NCBI RefSeq assembly: GCF_900110575.1
Contig: NZ_FOEF01000011.1
Coordinates: 1-64,000 of the forward strand
Source of the DNA: Amycolatopsis saalfeldensis
GTDB lineage: Bacteria; Actinomycetota; Actinomycetes; Mycobacteriales; Pseudonocardiaceae
DNA length: 64,000 bases
Direction of reading: 5' to 3'
The notes below the pieces were generated by a model, which was given only the letters and a program-made list of their open reading frames with translations, searched no databases and was not told the origin of the DNA. How positions within the stretch are numbered: the stretch's first letter is position 1; each line of letters starts with the position of its first letter. The position numbers and the translations under genes are program-made. Shown here in pieces: positions 1 through 7,179 of this stretch.

Positions 1-1
1 C

Positions 2-451
2 CTCGCCGTCATCGAATGGCAAGCCGAACGCATCCTCACCTTCCACCGCAGTAAGCGGTTCACCCACTTCGACAACCTCGACACCCTTCGGGACTGGGCA
101 GACTTCTACATCGCCTACGACCGCGCCTGCCAAGAAGGCTGCACCCTCGGCTCACTCGCCAGCGAAATCATCAAAACCGACCTCAACGTCCGCACACAAC
201 TCACCACCGCGTTCACACAATGGCGAGACATCTTCCGCGACGGACTCGAACGAATGCAGAACCTCGGCCACATCAACACCCAAGCGGAACCCACCCAACT
301 CGCCCACCTCCTGCTCGCCGCCTTCCAAGGCGGCATGCTCCTCGCCCAAGTCACCCACAACATCACCCCACTGCGAGACGCCCTCCACACAGCCATCGAC
401 CACGTCGAGACCTTCGCGCTGCCGAACGGCCAAGCTGCGACGAGCCGGTAA
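2..451 (+). CDS. TetR/AcrR family regulator, C-terminal part (5' end outside window)
   Basis: An open frame enters from the left edge and stops with TAA at 449-451. The visible 149 residues are all helical, and the layout (a long helix with RDIFRDGLERMQ, then LAHLLLAAFQGGMLLAQV, then a closing helix) is that of the ligand-binding and dimerisation domain of TetR regulators; the QGGMLLAQV type of helix is frequent in this family. The DNA-binding N-terminus lies outside. Codon choice differs from the neighbours: many CAA, GAA, ACA and CGA codons and a C-rich, G-poor coding strand. Target genes cannot be inferred. The family call is by pattern only. Confidence 0.72.
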   Translation, partial: LAVIEWQAERILTFHRSKRFTHFDNLDTLRDWADFYIAYDRACQEGCTLGSLASEIIKTDLNVRTQLTTAFTQWRDIFRDGLERMQNLGHINTQAEPTQLAHLLLAAFQGGMLLAQVTHNITPLRDALHTAIDHVETFALPNGQAATSR

Positions 452-483
452 CGTTCACCGATCTCGGCGATATATCCCGTTAT

Positions 484-1584
484 GTGACGACTAAGGGTAA
501 TTTCAGAACTCGCGGCCTCGTGGCCTCCTCCGTCGCCGTGCTCGCTGCGGTGACTGTGCTGACCGGGGTCCTCGGCCCGGCGGTGGCTAGTGCCGCGCCG
601 GGCGAGAACCCGGCCGCTGTGGCGCAGACGCCGGATGAGCTGCGCACCAATGCCGCCGCTGTGGTCGGGCTCGCGATCACGCCGGAACTGCTGCGGCTGA
701 GCGAAAACGCCTTCGTTTACGAGATCTACCAGGCCGCGGTGCGGCAGGGCGACGTGGCGCGGGAGGTCCAGTACGAGGCGAGTGACGCCTACCTCAACGG
801 GAGGACGTCGTACTTCCTCGCGACCGGGATCTACGAGGCGCACCAGCGGGATCTGGACCGTGAAGCGCTGTACCAGGCCCGGCGTGCGGAGCGGCAGCCC
901 GCCGCCACGCTGCTCGGTTTCGAGCTGACGTCGGTACTGCTCGGCCAGGAGGACAAGGACTTCGTCTTCTCGTTGTGGGAGCGGGCCGCCAAGGGGTCGT
1001 TCGTGAAGGCCGCCGCGGGCGCCGTTTACAGCGGAACGCCGGCGGAGCAGGAGGACTTCATCGTTCGCGGGATCTTCGTCGAGTACCAGCGCGACGTGGA
1101 CGCGGCGAAGGAAGCGGCCGAGAAGGAAGCCGCGGAGAAGAAGCTTCGTGACGCGCGGGTGAAGGCGGGCGCCGTCGTCGGCATGGACCCGGCATTGGCC
1201 GCGCAGCTGACGGACAAGGACTTCGTGGAGGCCATCTGGTTCCGCGACCTGGCCCCTCGCGATTCCGAGGTGTACTACCAGGCGTACGCGAGCCGGACGC
1301 CGGAGCAGCAGCGAGCGTTCATCGACACCGGCATCTTCGAGGCCGCGGCCAAGGACAAGGTCGACGCCATCAAGATCCGCGCCGCGGCCGTCGTCGGCAT
1401 CGACGCCGGGTACGCCCGGTACCTCCAGGAAGGCCCGCTGGTCCGCGAAATCTGGACCAGGTCGACGGCCGGCACCCAGGTCCAGGCCGCCGCCTATCGC
1501 GCCATGCAGAGCGAATCCCCCGCCGAGTGGCGGGCCTTCCTGGAGACCGGCATCTTCACCGCGGCGGCCGCGGACCAGCACTGA
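484..1584 (+). CDS. Secreted ALF-repeat protein
   Basis: A 366-residue exported protein. GTG at 484 is chosen because the next residues form a normal signal peptide: basic VTTKGNFRTR, a hydrophobic stretch with VAVLAAVTVLTGVLG, then a VASAAP cleavage site near residue 38. The mature part carries about four copies of a helical repeat of roughly 70-90 residues with alternating AAAVVG(I/L/M), a (F)V.(E)IW/Y core and a closing (A/D)F(I/L).TGIF block. This is the pattern of the ALF short repeats (PF03752) of secreted actinobacterial proteins, whose function is unknown. Between repeats two and three lies a charged segment rich in KEAAEKEAAEKK, probably coiled coil. Frame continues upstream but those residues look like shadow of the TetR gene. 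Confidence 0.75.
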   Translation: MTTKGNFRTRGLVASSVAVLAAVTVLTGVLGPAVASAAPGENPAAVAQTPDELRTNAAAVVGLAITPELLRLSENAFVYEIYQAAVRQGDVAREVQYEASDAYLNGRTSYFLATGIYEAHQRDLDREALYQARRAERQPAATLLGFELTSVLLGQEDKDFVFSLWERAAKGSFVKAAAGAVYSGTPAEQEDFIVRGIFVEYQRDVDAAKEAAEKEAAEKKLRDARVKAGAVVGMDPALAAQLTDKDFVEAIWFRDLAPRDSEVYYQAYASRTPEQQRAFIDTGIFEAAAKDKVDAIKIRAAAVVGIDAGYARYLQEGPLVREIWTRSTAGTQVQAAAYRAMQSESPAEWRAFLETGIFTAAAADQH

Positions 1585-1597
1585 GGCAGCCGGGCTG

Positions 1598-2482
1598 CTA
1601 CCGCAGCACCTCGTTCACCCGGGCGAGGTCGGCGCCGGTGAGACCGAGCAACGGCCGCGGGAGATTCGGCGCGGACACCAGGCCCTCGCGTTCGGCGATC
1701 GCGGCGACCACGCGCAAGCTGCCGTAACGGGCGAACAACGTCCAGACCGCGGCCAGCTCGTCGGAAAGGCGGCGGGCTTCGTCGGCGTCGCCCCGTTTCG
1801 CGGCGCGCGCCAGGGCGAGGCACGGTTCGGGCCACACCCCGGCGAGCACGCTGTACCAGAGGTCGGCGCCGGCGAGCAGCCCGCCGGCCGCGGCGGCGTC
1901 CCCGCTGACCCCGATCGCGACCGTGTCCGGGATGAGCCGGCGCAGGCGGTCCACGCGCTCGCGCGCCGCGGCCGGGTCCGCGGGGGTCGGCGGGATCTTG
2001 ATCGAGGCCACGTTCGGGAGCGCGGCGATCCGGCCGTGGAGTTCGTCGCTGAACGAGAAGTGCGTGGTGCCGGGATTGTCGTAAACGCAGAGTGGGACCG
2101 AGAGCTCCGCGGTCACGTCGGCGTAGAGCTGGTGCACCTCGTCGTCGGTGAGCGGTTGGTACGACATGGGCGGGAGGAGTACCGCGCTCGCGCCGGCGTT
2201 TTGGGCGTTCTCGGCGTGGCGTAACACTTCCACGGTGCGCAGCGCGCCGATGCCGATGATCACCGGGGTGCCGTCGGCGGCCTGGACCGCCAGCTCCGCG
2301 ACCCGCCGGCGTTCGGCGGTGGTGAGATACGCGTAGCTGCCGGTTGACCCGAGTGCGCCGATCGAGTCCACATCGGACTGATGCAGCCGCGCGACGAGTC
2401 CCGTGAAAGCAGCCTCGTCGATCCGCTGCTCGGTCATCGGGGTGAGCGGGAAGGCGCTGAGCCCGGTGAACAGGCCGGTCAT
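1598..2482 (-). CDS. Dihydrodipicolinate synthase / N-acetylneuraminate lyase family aldolase
   Basis: A 294-residue class I aldolase of the DapA/NanA TIM-barrel family. Visible signatures are GSTGSY at residues 45-50 (substrate carboxylate loop), the tyrosine of YDNPGTT at 134-140 and the Schiff-base lysine in SIKIPPT (Lys162). Length is normal for the family. The start ATG (2482) overlaps the stop of the PaiB-like gene (ATGA), so the two are translationally coupled. A DapA for lysine synthesis is usually found with other lys genes; here the partners are PaiB and a MocR regulator, so a catabolic 2-keto-acid aldolase acting on an amino acid or sugar-acid derivative is more likely. The exact substrate is not visible. 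Confidence 0.85.
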   Translation of the reverse strand: MTGLFTGLSAFPLTPMTEQRIDEAAFTGLVARLHQSDVDSIGALGSTGSYAYLTTAERRRVAELAVQAADGTPVIIGIGALRTVEVLRHAENAQNAGASAVLLPPMSYQPLTDDEVHQLYADVTAELSVPLCVYDNPGTTHFSFSDELHGRIAALPNVASIKIPPTPADPAAARERVDRLRRLIPDTVAIGVSGDAAAAGGLLAGADLWYSVLAGVWPEPCLALARAAKRGDADEARRLSDELAAVWTLFARYGSLRVVAAIAEREGLVSAPNLPRPLLGLTGADLARVNEVLR

Positions 2483-3108
2483 CCGTGGTCCAGCCCGAGG
2501 GCGACCATGCGGGCCGCGGTCTCCCGCTCCGGGCCGGTGCCCTGCGCCAGCCCGCGGATGACCCCGGAGCGGTCGGCGTCGCTGCGGTTCTGGTTCAGCT
2601 TCGCCTTCGCCACCACGCGGGTGATCGACAGCTGGATCCCGACGATCCCCTTGAGCTGCGACGCGATGAACCGGTCCGGGGCGTGGGAGACCTGCCACGG
2701 GGCCGGACGGCCGCTCTCGTGGTTGTCGGTCAGCCGGGTGACGTGCTCGCGCAGCCAGTCGCGGTCGTCGTGCGCGTGCAGCCGGCCGTGGACGTAGAGG
2801 GCTTCGTAGTTCCAGGTCGGGACGGCCTTCTGGGTCTCCTGTTTGCTCGGGTAGTAGGACGGTGTCACGTACGCGTCCACGCCCGGGATGATCACCACCG
2901 AGTCGGCCTCGGCGGTATAGCGCCACTGCGGATTCGGCCGCGCCAGATGGCCGACGAGTGAGTGGCTCTCGGCGTCGTAGAGCAGCGGCATCGAGGTCAC
3001 CTCCAGCGAGCCGTCCGGGGCGGGGGTGACCAGGTGGCCGAATCCGCCCTTGCTCAGCAGGGCCGCGGTGTCCTCTTCGGACACCTCGAACTGCTTGGGC
3101 AGGTGCAT
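2479..3108 (-). CDS. PaiB-like FMN-binding protein (pyridoxamine-phosphate-oxidase fold)
   Basis: A 209-residue protein of the PaiB/FMN-binding negative regulator family (split-barrel flavoproteins). Features seen: YVTPSYYPSK at residues 80-89, VPTWNY at 96-101 and the conserved C-terminal KAKLNQNR at 168-175; length matches PaiB (about 205-210). The start ATG has a good ribosome site (GAGGGAGAA). It heads a two-gene operon with the DapA-like aldolase and is divergent from a MocR regulator. Family members are described as repressors or flavin-dependent enzymes; the biochemical role is unsettled. Here it is probably an enzyme-like accessory of the MocR-controlled pathway. Confidence 0.83.
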   Translation of the reverse strand: MHLPKQFEVSEEDTAALLSKGGFGHLVTPAPDGSLEVTSMPLLYDAESHSLVGHLARPNPQWRYTAEADSVVIIPGVDAYVTPSYYPSKQETQKAVPTWNYEALYVHGRLHAHDDRDWLREHVTRLTDNHESGRPAPWQVSHAPDRFIASQLKGIVGIQLSITRVVAKAKLNQNRSDADRSGVIRGLAQGTGPERETAARMVALGLDHG

Positions 3109-3126
3109 GGCTTCTCCCTCGGATTT

Positions 3127-3181
3127 TTGTCACGTGACAAACACCGTACGCGCCGAAGCCGGTTCTGTCACGTGCCATACT
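3127..3181. promoter_or_regulatory. Divergent promoter with two CACGTG palindromes (likely MocR operators)
   Basis: Between the PaiB and MocR genes lie a perfect 14-bp palindrome, TTGTCACGTGACAA (3127-3140), and a second near-perfect copy, TGTCACGTGCCA (3166-3177). Their centres are 38 bp apart. The second copy overlaps the CATACT hexamer (3176-3181), which sits six bases before the MocR GTG and fits a -10 element for a leaderless transcript. Two spaced sites in a divergent gap next to a MocR gene are the usual MocR arrangement; binding is inferred. Confidence 0.65.
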
Positions 3182-3187
3182 GGGCCG

Positions 3188-4519
3188 GTGACGAACCAGG
3201 CCGCGGAGCGCGCACCGATCAGCGGGACCACGGCGGGAGAGATCTCCGAGAGCGTGCGCAACCTGGTCGGCACCGGCCGGCTGCGGCCGGGTGACGCGGT
3301 CCCGCCGATCCGCGAGCTGGCCACGGAACTCGGAGTGCACCGCAACACCGTGGCCGCGGCCTACCGGATGCTCGTCGCCGCCGGCGTGGCCGAAACCCGG
3401 GGCCGCCGCGGCACGGTCGTCGCCTCACTCCCCCGGCTGGACGGCGAGGCGGCCGCGAACACCGAGCTGGTCGACCTCTCCAGCGGCAACCCCGACCCGG
3501 CGCTGCTGCCGGACATCGCGGCCGCGCTGGCCAAGCTCGACTACCACCCGCAGATGTACGGGAGCCTGGCCGTCGAGCCCCGCCTGGCCGCGTGGGCCCG
3601 CACGACGTTCACGCCGGAGGTCGACGCGCCGTTCGAGGTGTCCGTGACCCACGGCGCGGTCGATGCCGTCGAACGGCTGCTCGTCGCGCACCTCACCCGG
3701 GGCGACCTCGTCGCGCTGGAGGACCCGTGTTTTTACGCCAGCTCGGGCACCGTGCGGCTCAACGGTTTCCGCGCCGCGCCCGTGCCGGTGGACGCCGAGG
3801 GTCTGGACCCGCGCACCCTGCGGTCCACATTGGACGCCGGAGCCCGCGCCGTGGTCATCACGCCGCGGGTGCACAGCCCCACCGGCGTCAGCCTCACCGC
3901 CGAGCGCGCGCGGGAGATCCGTTCGGTGCTGGCGAAATACCCGCACGTGCTGGTGATCGAGGACGACCACTTCTCCGCGATCTCCCGTCACCCCTACCAC
4001 CGGGCGACGCCGGACGCGGCGGGACGGTGGGCGCTGGTGCGGTCGGTGGCCAAGTTCCTCGGCCCGGACCTGCGCGTCGCCGTCGTGGCGTCCGATCAGG
4101 ACACGAGCGAGCGGCTCGGGACCCGGCTGCGCCCCGGCGCGACCTGGGTGAGCCGGCTGCTGCAACAGCTCGTCGTCGAGCTGCTCGAATCCGACGCGGC
4201 GGCCGAGCAGTTCGACCGGGCCCGCCGTGCGTACGCCGAGCGCGTGGACACACTCCGCGACGAGCTGGCGGCGGAAGGCGTGGAAACCCCTTTTCCCACC
4301 GACGGCTTCAACGTCTGGGTCCCGACGCCGCGGGGTTCGGCCGCCCCGGTGGCCGCGCTGCGCGAGGCCGGCTGGTCGGTTCGGGACGGTGGCATGTTCC
4401 TGGCCCCGGCGAGCACGGCGTCGCCGGGAATTCGCATCACCGCGGCGAGACTGGCCCGGCCGCAGGCGCGCGAATTCGCTCAACGGCTGGGCGCGGTGCT
4501 GCGCTCGACGTCCGGCTGA
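3188..4519 (+). CDS. MocR-type GntR/aminotransferase transcriptional regulator
   Basis: A 443-residue regulator with a GntR winged helix at about residues 12-75 (IRELATELGVHRNTVAAAYR) followed by a fold-type I aminotransferase-like domain. In that domain the PLP lysine is seen in VAKFLGPDLR (Lys289), preceded by VIEDDHFSAI near residues 256-265. GTG at 3188 is chosen over upstream frame extension because a CATACT hexamer lies six bases before it and translation further upstream would cross the operator region. MocR proteins sense PLP, amines or amino acids and usually control the divergent gene. Here that is the PaiB/DapA pair, so the regulator probably responds to an amino-acid-like substrate of that pair. 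Confidence 0.87.
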   Translation: MTNQAAERAPISGTTAGEISESVRNLVGTGRLRPGDAVPPIRELATELGVHRNTVAAAYRMLVAAGVAETRGRRGTVVASLPRLDGEAAANTELVDLSSGNPDPALLPDIAAALAKLDYHPQMYGSLAVEPRLAAWARTTFTPEVDAPFEVSVTHGAVDAVERLLVAHLTRGDLVALEDPCFYASSGTVRLNGFRAAPVPVDAEGLDPRTLRSTLDAGARAVVITPRVHSPTGVSLTAERAREIRSVLAKYPHVLVIEDDHFSAISRHPYHRATPDAAGRWALVRSVAKFLGPDLRVAVVASDQDTSERLGTRLRPGATWVSRLLQQLVVELLESDAAAEQFDRARRAYAERVDTLRDELAAEGVETPFPTDGFNVWVPTPRGSAAPVAALREAGWSVRDGGMFLAPASTASPGIRITAARLARPQAREFAQRLGAVLRSTSG

Positions 4520-4575
4520 GCCCGGGCTTTGCCGTCAAGGTAACGAAATCGCCCCGGTGACGCGCGCCGGTTCGG

Positions 4576-4581
4576 TACGCT
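4576..4581 (+). promoter_or_regulatory. Putative -10 element of a leaderless promoter (TACGCT)
   Basis: TACGCT ends six bases before the ATG at 4588 and no purine-rich ribosome site precedes the start. This is the geometry of leaderless actinobacterial transcripts (TANNNT about seven bases before the first base of the start codon). The other zinc-ribbon gene of the CHAT module has the same layout. Confidence 0.5.
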
Positions 4582-4587
4582 GCCCGC

Positions 4588-5856
4588 ATGCCTGCTTACA
4601 CCTACCTCATTCAGGTGCTCCCCCGGGGAGGCGGCAGCTGGGCCACGCTGCGGGAGCCCCGCACCGGCGCGCCGCTGAGTGGCACCTTCGGCGTGCTGGA
4701 GGCGGCCGAAGACGGCCTTCCGGAGGCGGCGATGGCCGCCATGGCGGGCTTCCGGAGCATGGGCCTCAAACTCAGGATCGCTTTCTGGGCGGGTAGCAGG
4801 ATAAACGAACGCCTCTACAGCAACGAAATCTCGTGCATGGTGCACAGCGACGGCTCCGTCGTGACCGCGGAGGAGATCCAGCAAGAGGCACGGAATCAAG
4901 CCGAAGGAAAACCCCGGGTCCGGCCGGATTGCCCGCATGCGCCACACGACGCCGCGTGCGGGCATGCCGGATCGTGTGGGCAGGCGCATCGGGGCGCTGA
5001 ATGCGAAGCAGTCCGACCGGCCTGCCCGGCTTGTTTCCAGGAAGTGCGCCCGACGGCGATTCCCGCTCTCGTCGAGGAGATCCGTCGCACCGGAGACCTG
5101 GTCCTGCGGTGCTCGTCGTGTGAAGCGCTGGCCTTCGAATTCGACACCGATCTGGTGTGCGGCACCTGTCACTGGCTGGTGCCGGGCGTCAACGAGGAGC
5201 TGGAAGACCAGTACTTCGCCAACGGCGGGGAGTTCGAACCGCCGCCTGGTTCCTGCCCCGGTTGCAGCGGGCAGATGCCCGGCCTCGATCGGGCGTTCTC
5301 CCTCGATTGCCCCAAATGCGGATGCAATGTGTTCCTGACGCTGGACAAAGCCACTCCCGGCGGCACGATCACCACGATGTGCCCCGACTCCGCCTGCGGC
5401 GAGTTCATCAGCCTGCCGGCGACCATCTGGTGCCAGGAATGCGGGCAGAACCTGCGTTCACCGGAGGTGGTCAGGAAACTGACGCTGGCGGCGAACGCAC
5501 TGCGGTTGCCCGATTCGGTCGATTCCCGTGAAAGCGAGGACGTCCGGCTCGCCCGACGGCTGGCCAACGCGGCGGAATCGCTGAACCGGCGTTATTCGCA
5601 CCTCACCCAGGAGCAGAAGAACCTCCTGCTGGACAGGGGTTTCCTGGACTCCCTGATCTCCTCGCCCAGCCCGCTGGCGGACTGGGTTCGGGACGCCGTC
5701 GAAATGCGGGCGATCGGCCACGAGCGCTACCGCGAGGGCGGCATGCGCGCACTGCGGGAAACGCATCAGCGGATCATGGAACTGGGGCTGGACCACCGGG
5801 TCGCGGCCCGGACGGTCGAACAGTACTGGGGCGGCATCGGCGACTGGATGAGCTGA
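4588..5856 (+). CDS. Cysteine-rich multi-zinc-ribbon protein, CHAT-module partner
   Basis: A 422-residue protein I cannot assign to a named family. Residues 1-105 form an alpha/beta N-terminal part. Residues 115-290 hold a row of CxxC knuckles: Cys146/149, 175/178, 191/194, 223/226, 241/244/246 and 282/285, plus Cys265/270 and an irregular cluster at 115-139. Together they suggest three or more zinc ribbons. Residues 300-338 are helical and charged. The last 84 residues (339-422: LTxEQK, IGHERYREGG, terminal GIGDW) are shared with the protein encoded at 10259-11284 on the far side of the CHAT gene. No signal peptide or membrane segment is seen, so it should be cytoplasmic. A sensor, adaptor or protease target for the CHAT protein is inferred from context only. 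Confidence 0.7.
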   Translation: MPAYTYLIQVLPRGGGSWATLREPRTGAPLSGTFGVLEAAEDGLPEAAMAAMAGFRSMGLKLRIAFWAGSRINERLYSNEISCMVHSDGSVVTAEEIQQEARNQAEGKPRVRPDCPHAPHDAACGHAGSCGQAHRGAECEAVRPACPACFQEVRPTAIPALVEEIRRTGDLVLRCSSCEALAFEFDTDLVCGTCHWLVPGVNEELEDQYFANGGEFEPPPGSCPGCSGQMPGLDRAFSLDCPKCGCNVFLTLDKATPGGTITTMCPDSACGEFISLPATIWCQECGQNLRSPEVVRKLTLAANALRLPDSVDSRESEDVRLARRLANAAESLNRRYSHLTQEQKNLLLDRGFLDSLISSPSPLADWVRDAVEMRAIGHERYREGGMRALRETHQRIMELGLDHRVAARTVEQYWGGIGDWMS

Positions 5857-5861
5857 CCGGC

Positions 5862-6761
5862 TCAGCCGGGGAAGTCCTTTTTCCGCAGTTGAGCGGAGAT
5901 CTCTTCGCCGATCCTCGTCGTCAGACGGTCCGGGCACGGCACCTTCAGCTGCTCGGCCAGCGCCGGGCCGTACAGGTCGCAGGCCGACTCCACCAGTTCG
6001 CACAGGTTCGCGGTCGCCTGCCGGGCCCTCAGGACGCCGATCGCCGCGAGGCAGAGCGCGATGAGCAGCGCCGGGCCCCAGAAAAGCCCGGCTAAACCGT
6101 AGAGAATCGCCCAGGCGACCGTGACACTCGATTTCTGGTAGGCGGTCTGCGCGACGGCGAAATCGTTTCTCGCCGATTCCGGCGCGACCAGCCACAGCCT
6201 CGGCCAGACGACGGTCAGATCCAGGCCGTACGCCCGGTGGATCCGGAGCCCGGCGGCGAACCAGCGATCCGCGATCCAGGTCGGCCGCTCCGGCGGCTCG
6301 AGGCCGATCGAGTCTCGCCGGGCCATCGCGTCGCGGTACTCCGGCCCGGCCGTAGTGGCCGAATCCTCGACCGAGTTCAGCACGTCGATCCGGTGTCGCA
6401 CGGCCTTGCGGTCGGCTGCGTTCCACCTGCGGGCGCGCCACTGCCGAAGCCAGTTGACCGGAACCCGCTTGCCCGGCCACGACCAGACGCGCCGCACCGC
6501 GGTCGCCAAGCCGACGGCGGTCAGCGCGGCGACCGCGCTACCGAAGAGGGCCCCCGCCACCAGCAGCAGGGCCTGCCCGGCCGAACGCGGGCCGGCCAGC
6601 TCCCGCACCAGGGACTCCGCCGCCCCGAGGTCAAGCGCGTGCGCCCAGCCCAGCCGAACGGCCAGCACCGCGCAGCACAGCCACAGCAGACCGGGGACCA
6701 GCAGGTTCGCCAGCCACCGGTCGACGATCTTGACGCTGAGCTGCTCGAGGAAGCCGGTCAC
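5862..6761 (-). CDS. Multi-pass membrane protein of unknown function
   Basis: A 299-residue membrane protein. GTG at 6761 overlaps the stop of the upstream small gene (GTGA). Hydrophobic segments at about residues 17-38 and 62-90 form an N-terminal hairpin, followed by a basic cytoplasmic loop (WLRQWRARRWNAADRK), a soluble stretch of about 100 residues, and a second hairpin near 208-240. A cytoplasmic C-terminus with CPDRLTTRIGEEI follows. No family was recognised. It is cotranscribed with the 130-residue gene and divergent from the CHAT gene, so it may anchor the module at the membrane or be its effector; that is inference. Confidence 0.7.
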   Translation of the reverse strand: MTGFLEQLSVKIVDRWLANLLVPGLLWLCCAVLAVRLGWAHALDLGAAESLVRELAGPRSAGQALLLVAGALFGSAVAALTAVGLATAVRRVWSWPGKRVPVNWLRQWRARRWNAADRKAVRHRIDVLNSVEDSATTAGPEYRDAMARRDSIGLEPPERPTWIADRWFAAGLRIHRAYGLDLTVVWPRLWLVAPESARNDFAVAQTAYQKSSVTVAWAILYGLAGLFWGPALLIALCLAAIGVLRARQATANLCELVESACDLYGPALAEQLKVPCPDRLTTRIGEEISAQLRKKDFPG

Positions 6762-7150
6762 CGGCTGTCCACCGAAATCCAGGTCAGCGCGTCGCCGGTG
6801 ACCGCGCACCGGGGGGAGCCGGCCAGCTCCACGCGCCCGCAGCGGTGTGGCAGCGGGCAGCGCCAGCCGGTGACCGCCCGGACTACCGGCGCCGAGCCGT
6901 TCGGCAGCGGCCGGAACTCGCGCGTCGGGTCCGTGACCCCGTCCAGATCGGCTTCTCCGGCGGCTTCTTCGATCGCGTCGAGCAGCGTCGTCAGCTCGCG
7001 CGGTGAACCGGCGCGGATCGCGTCGGCCAATTCCGCCCAGCCGCGGCCGGGGAATCCCCCGCGTTCGATTTCGGCTCGCAGTTCGTCATCCGACTCGAGG
7101 CTCGCGCAAAGCCGGCCGACACGGCGCAGCTGGGGCGTAAGATCCGGCAT
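6758..7150 (-). CDS. Small protein with C-terminal cysteine motif, CHAT-module
   Basis: A 130-residue protein whose first 65 residues are helical (LRRVGRLCASLESDDELR, then WAELADAIRAGSP) and whose last 45 residues contain a WRCPLPHRC...C motif that could bind zinc. The start has a GAGGA ribosome site seven bases upstream. Its stop overlaps the start of the membrane-protein gene. It is head-to-head with the CHAT gene with only 29 bp between the two starts. The helical N-terminus could be a small adaptor domain of the kind that links conflict-system effectors; this is a weak guess because no defining motif is seen. Confidence 0.65.
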   Translation of the reverse strand: MPDLTPQLRRVGRLCASLESDDELRAEIERGGFPGRGWAELADAIRAGSPRELTTLLDAIEEAAGEADLDGVTDPTREFRPLPNGSAPVVRAVTGWRCPLPHRCGRVELAGSPRCAVTGDALTWISVDSR

Positions 7151-7179
7151 GCCGTGATCCTCGCACGATTCTGGGACTG

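Noticed and set aside
1598..2482. Lysine-biosynthesis dapA
   Set aside because: The fold is right, but coupling to a PaiB-like gene and a MocR regulator and absence of other lys genes favour a catabolic aldolase, so no dapA symbol was given.
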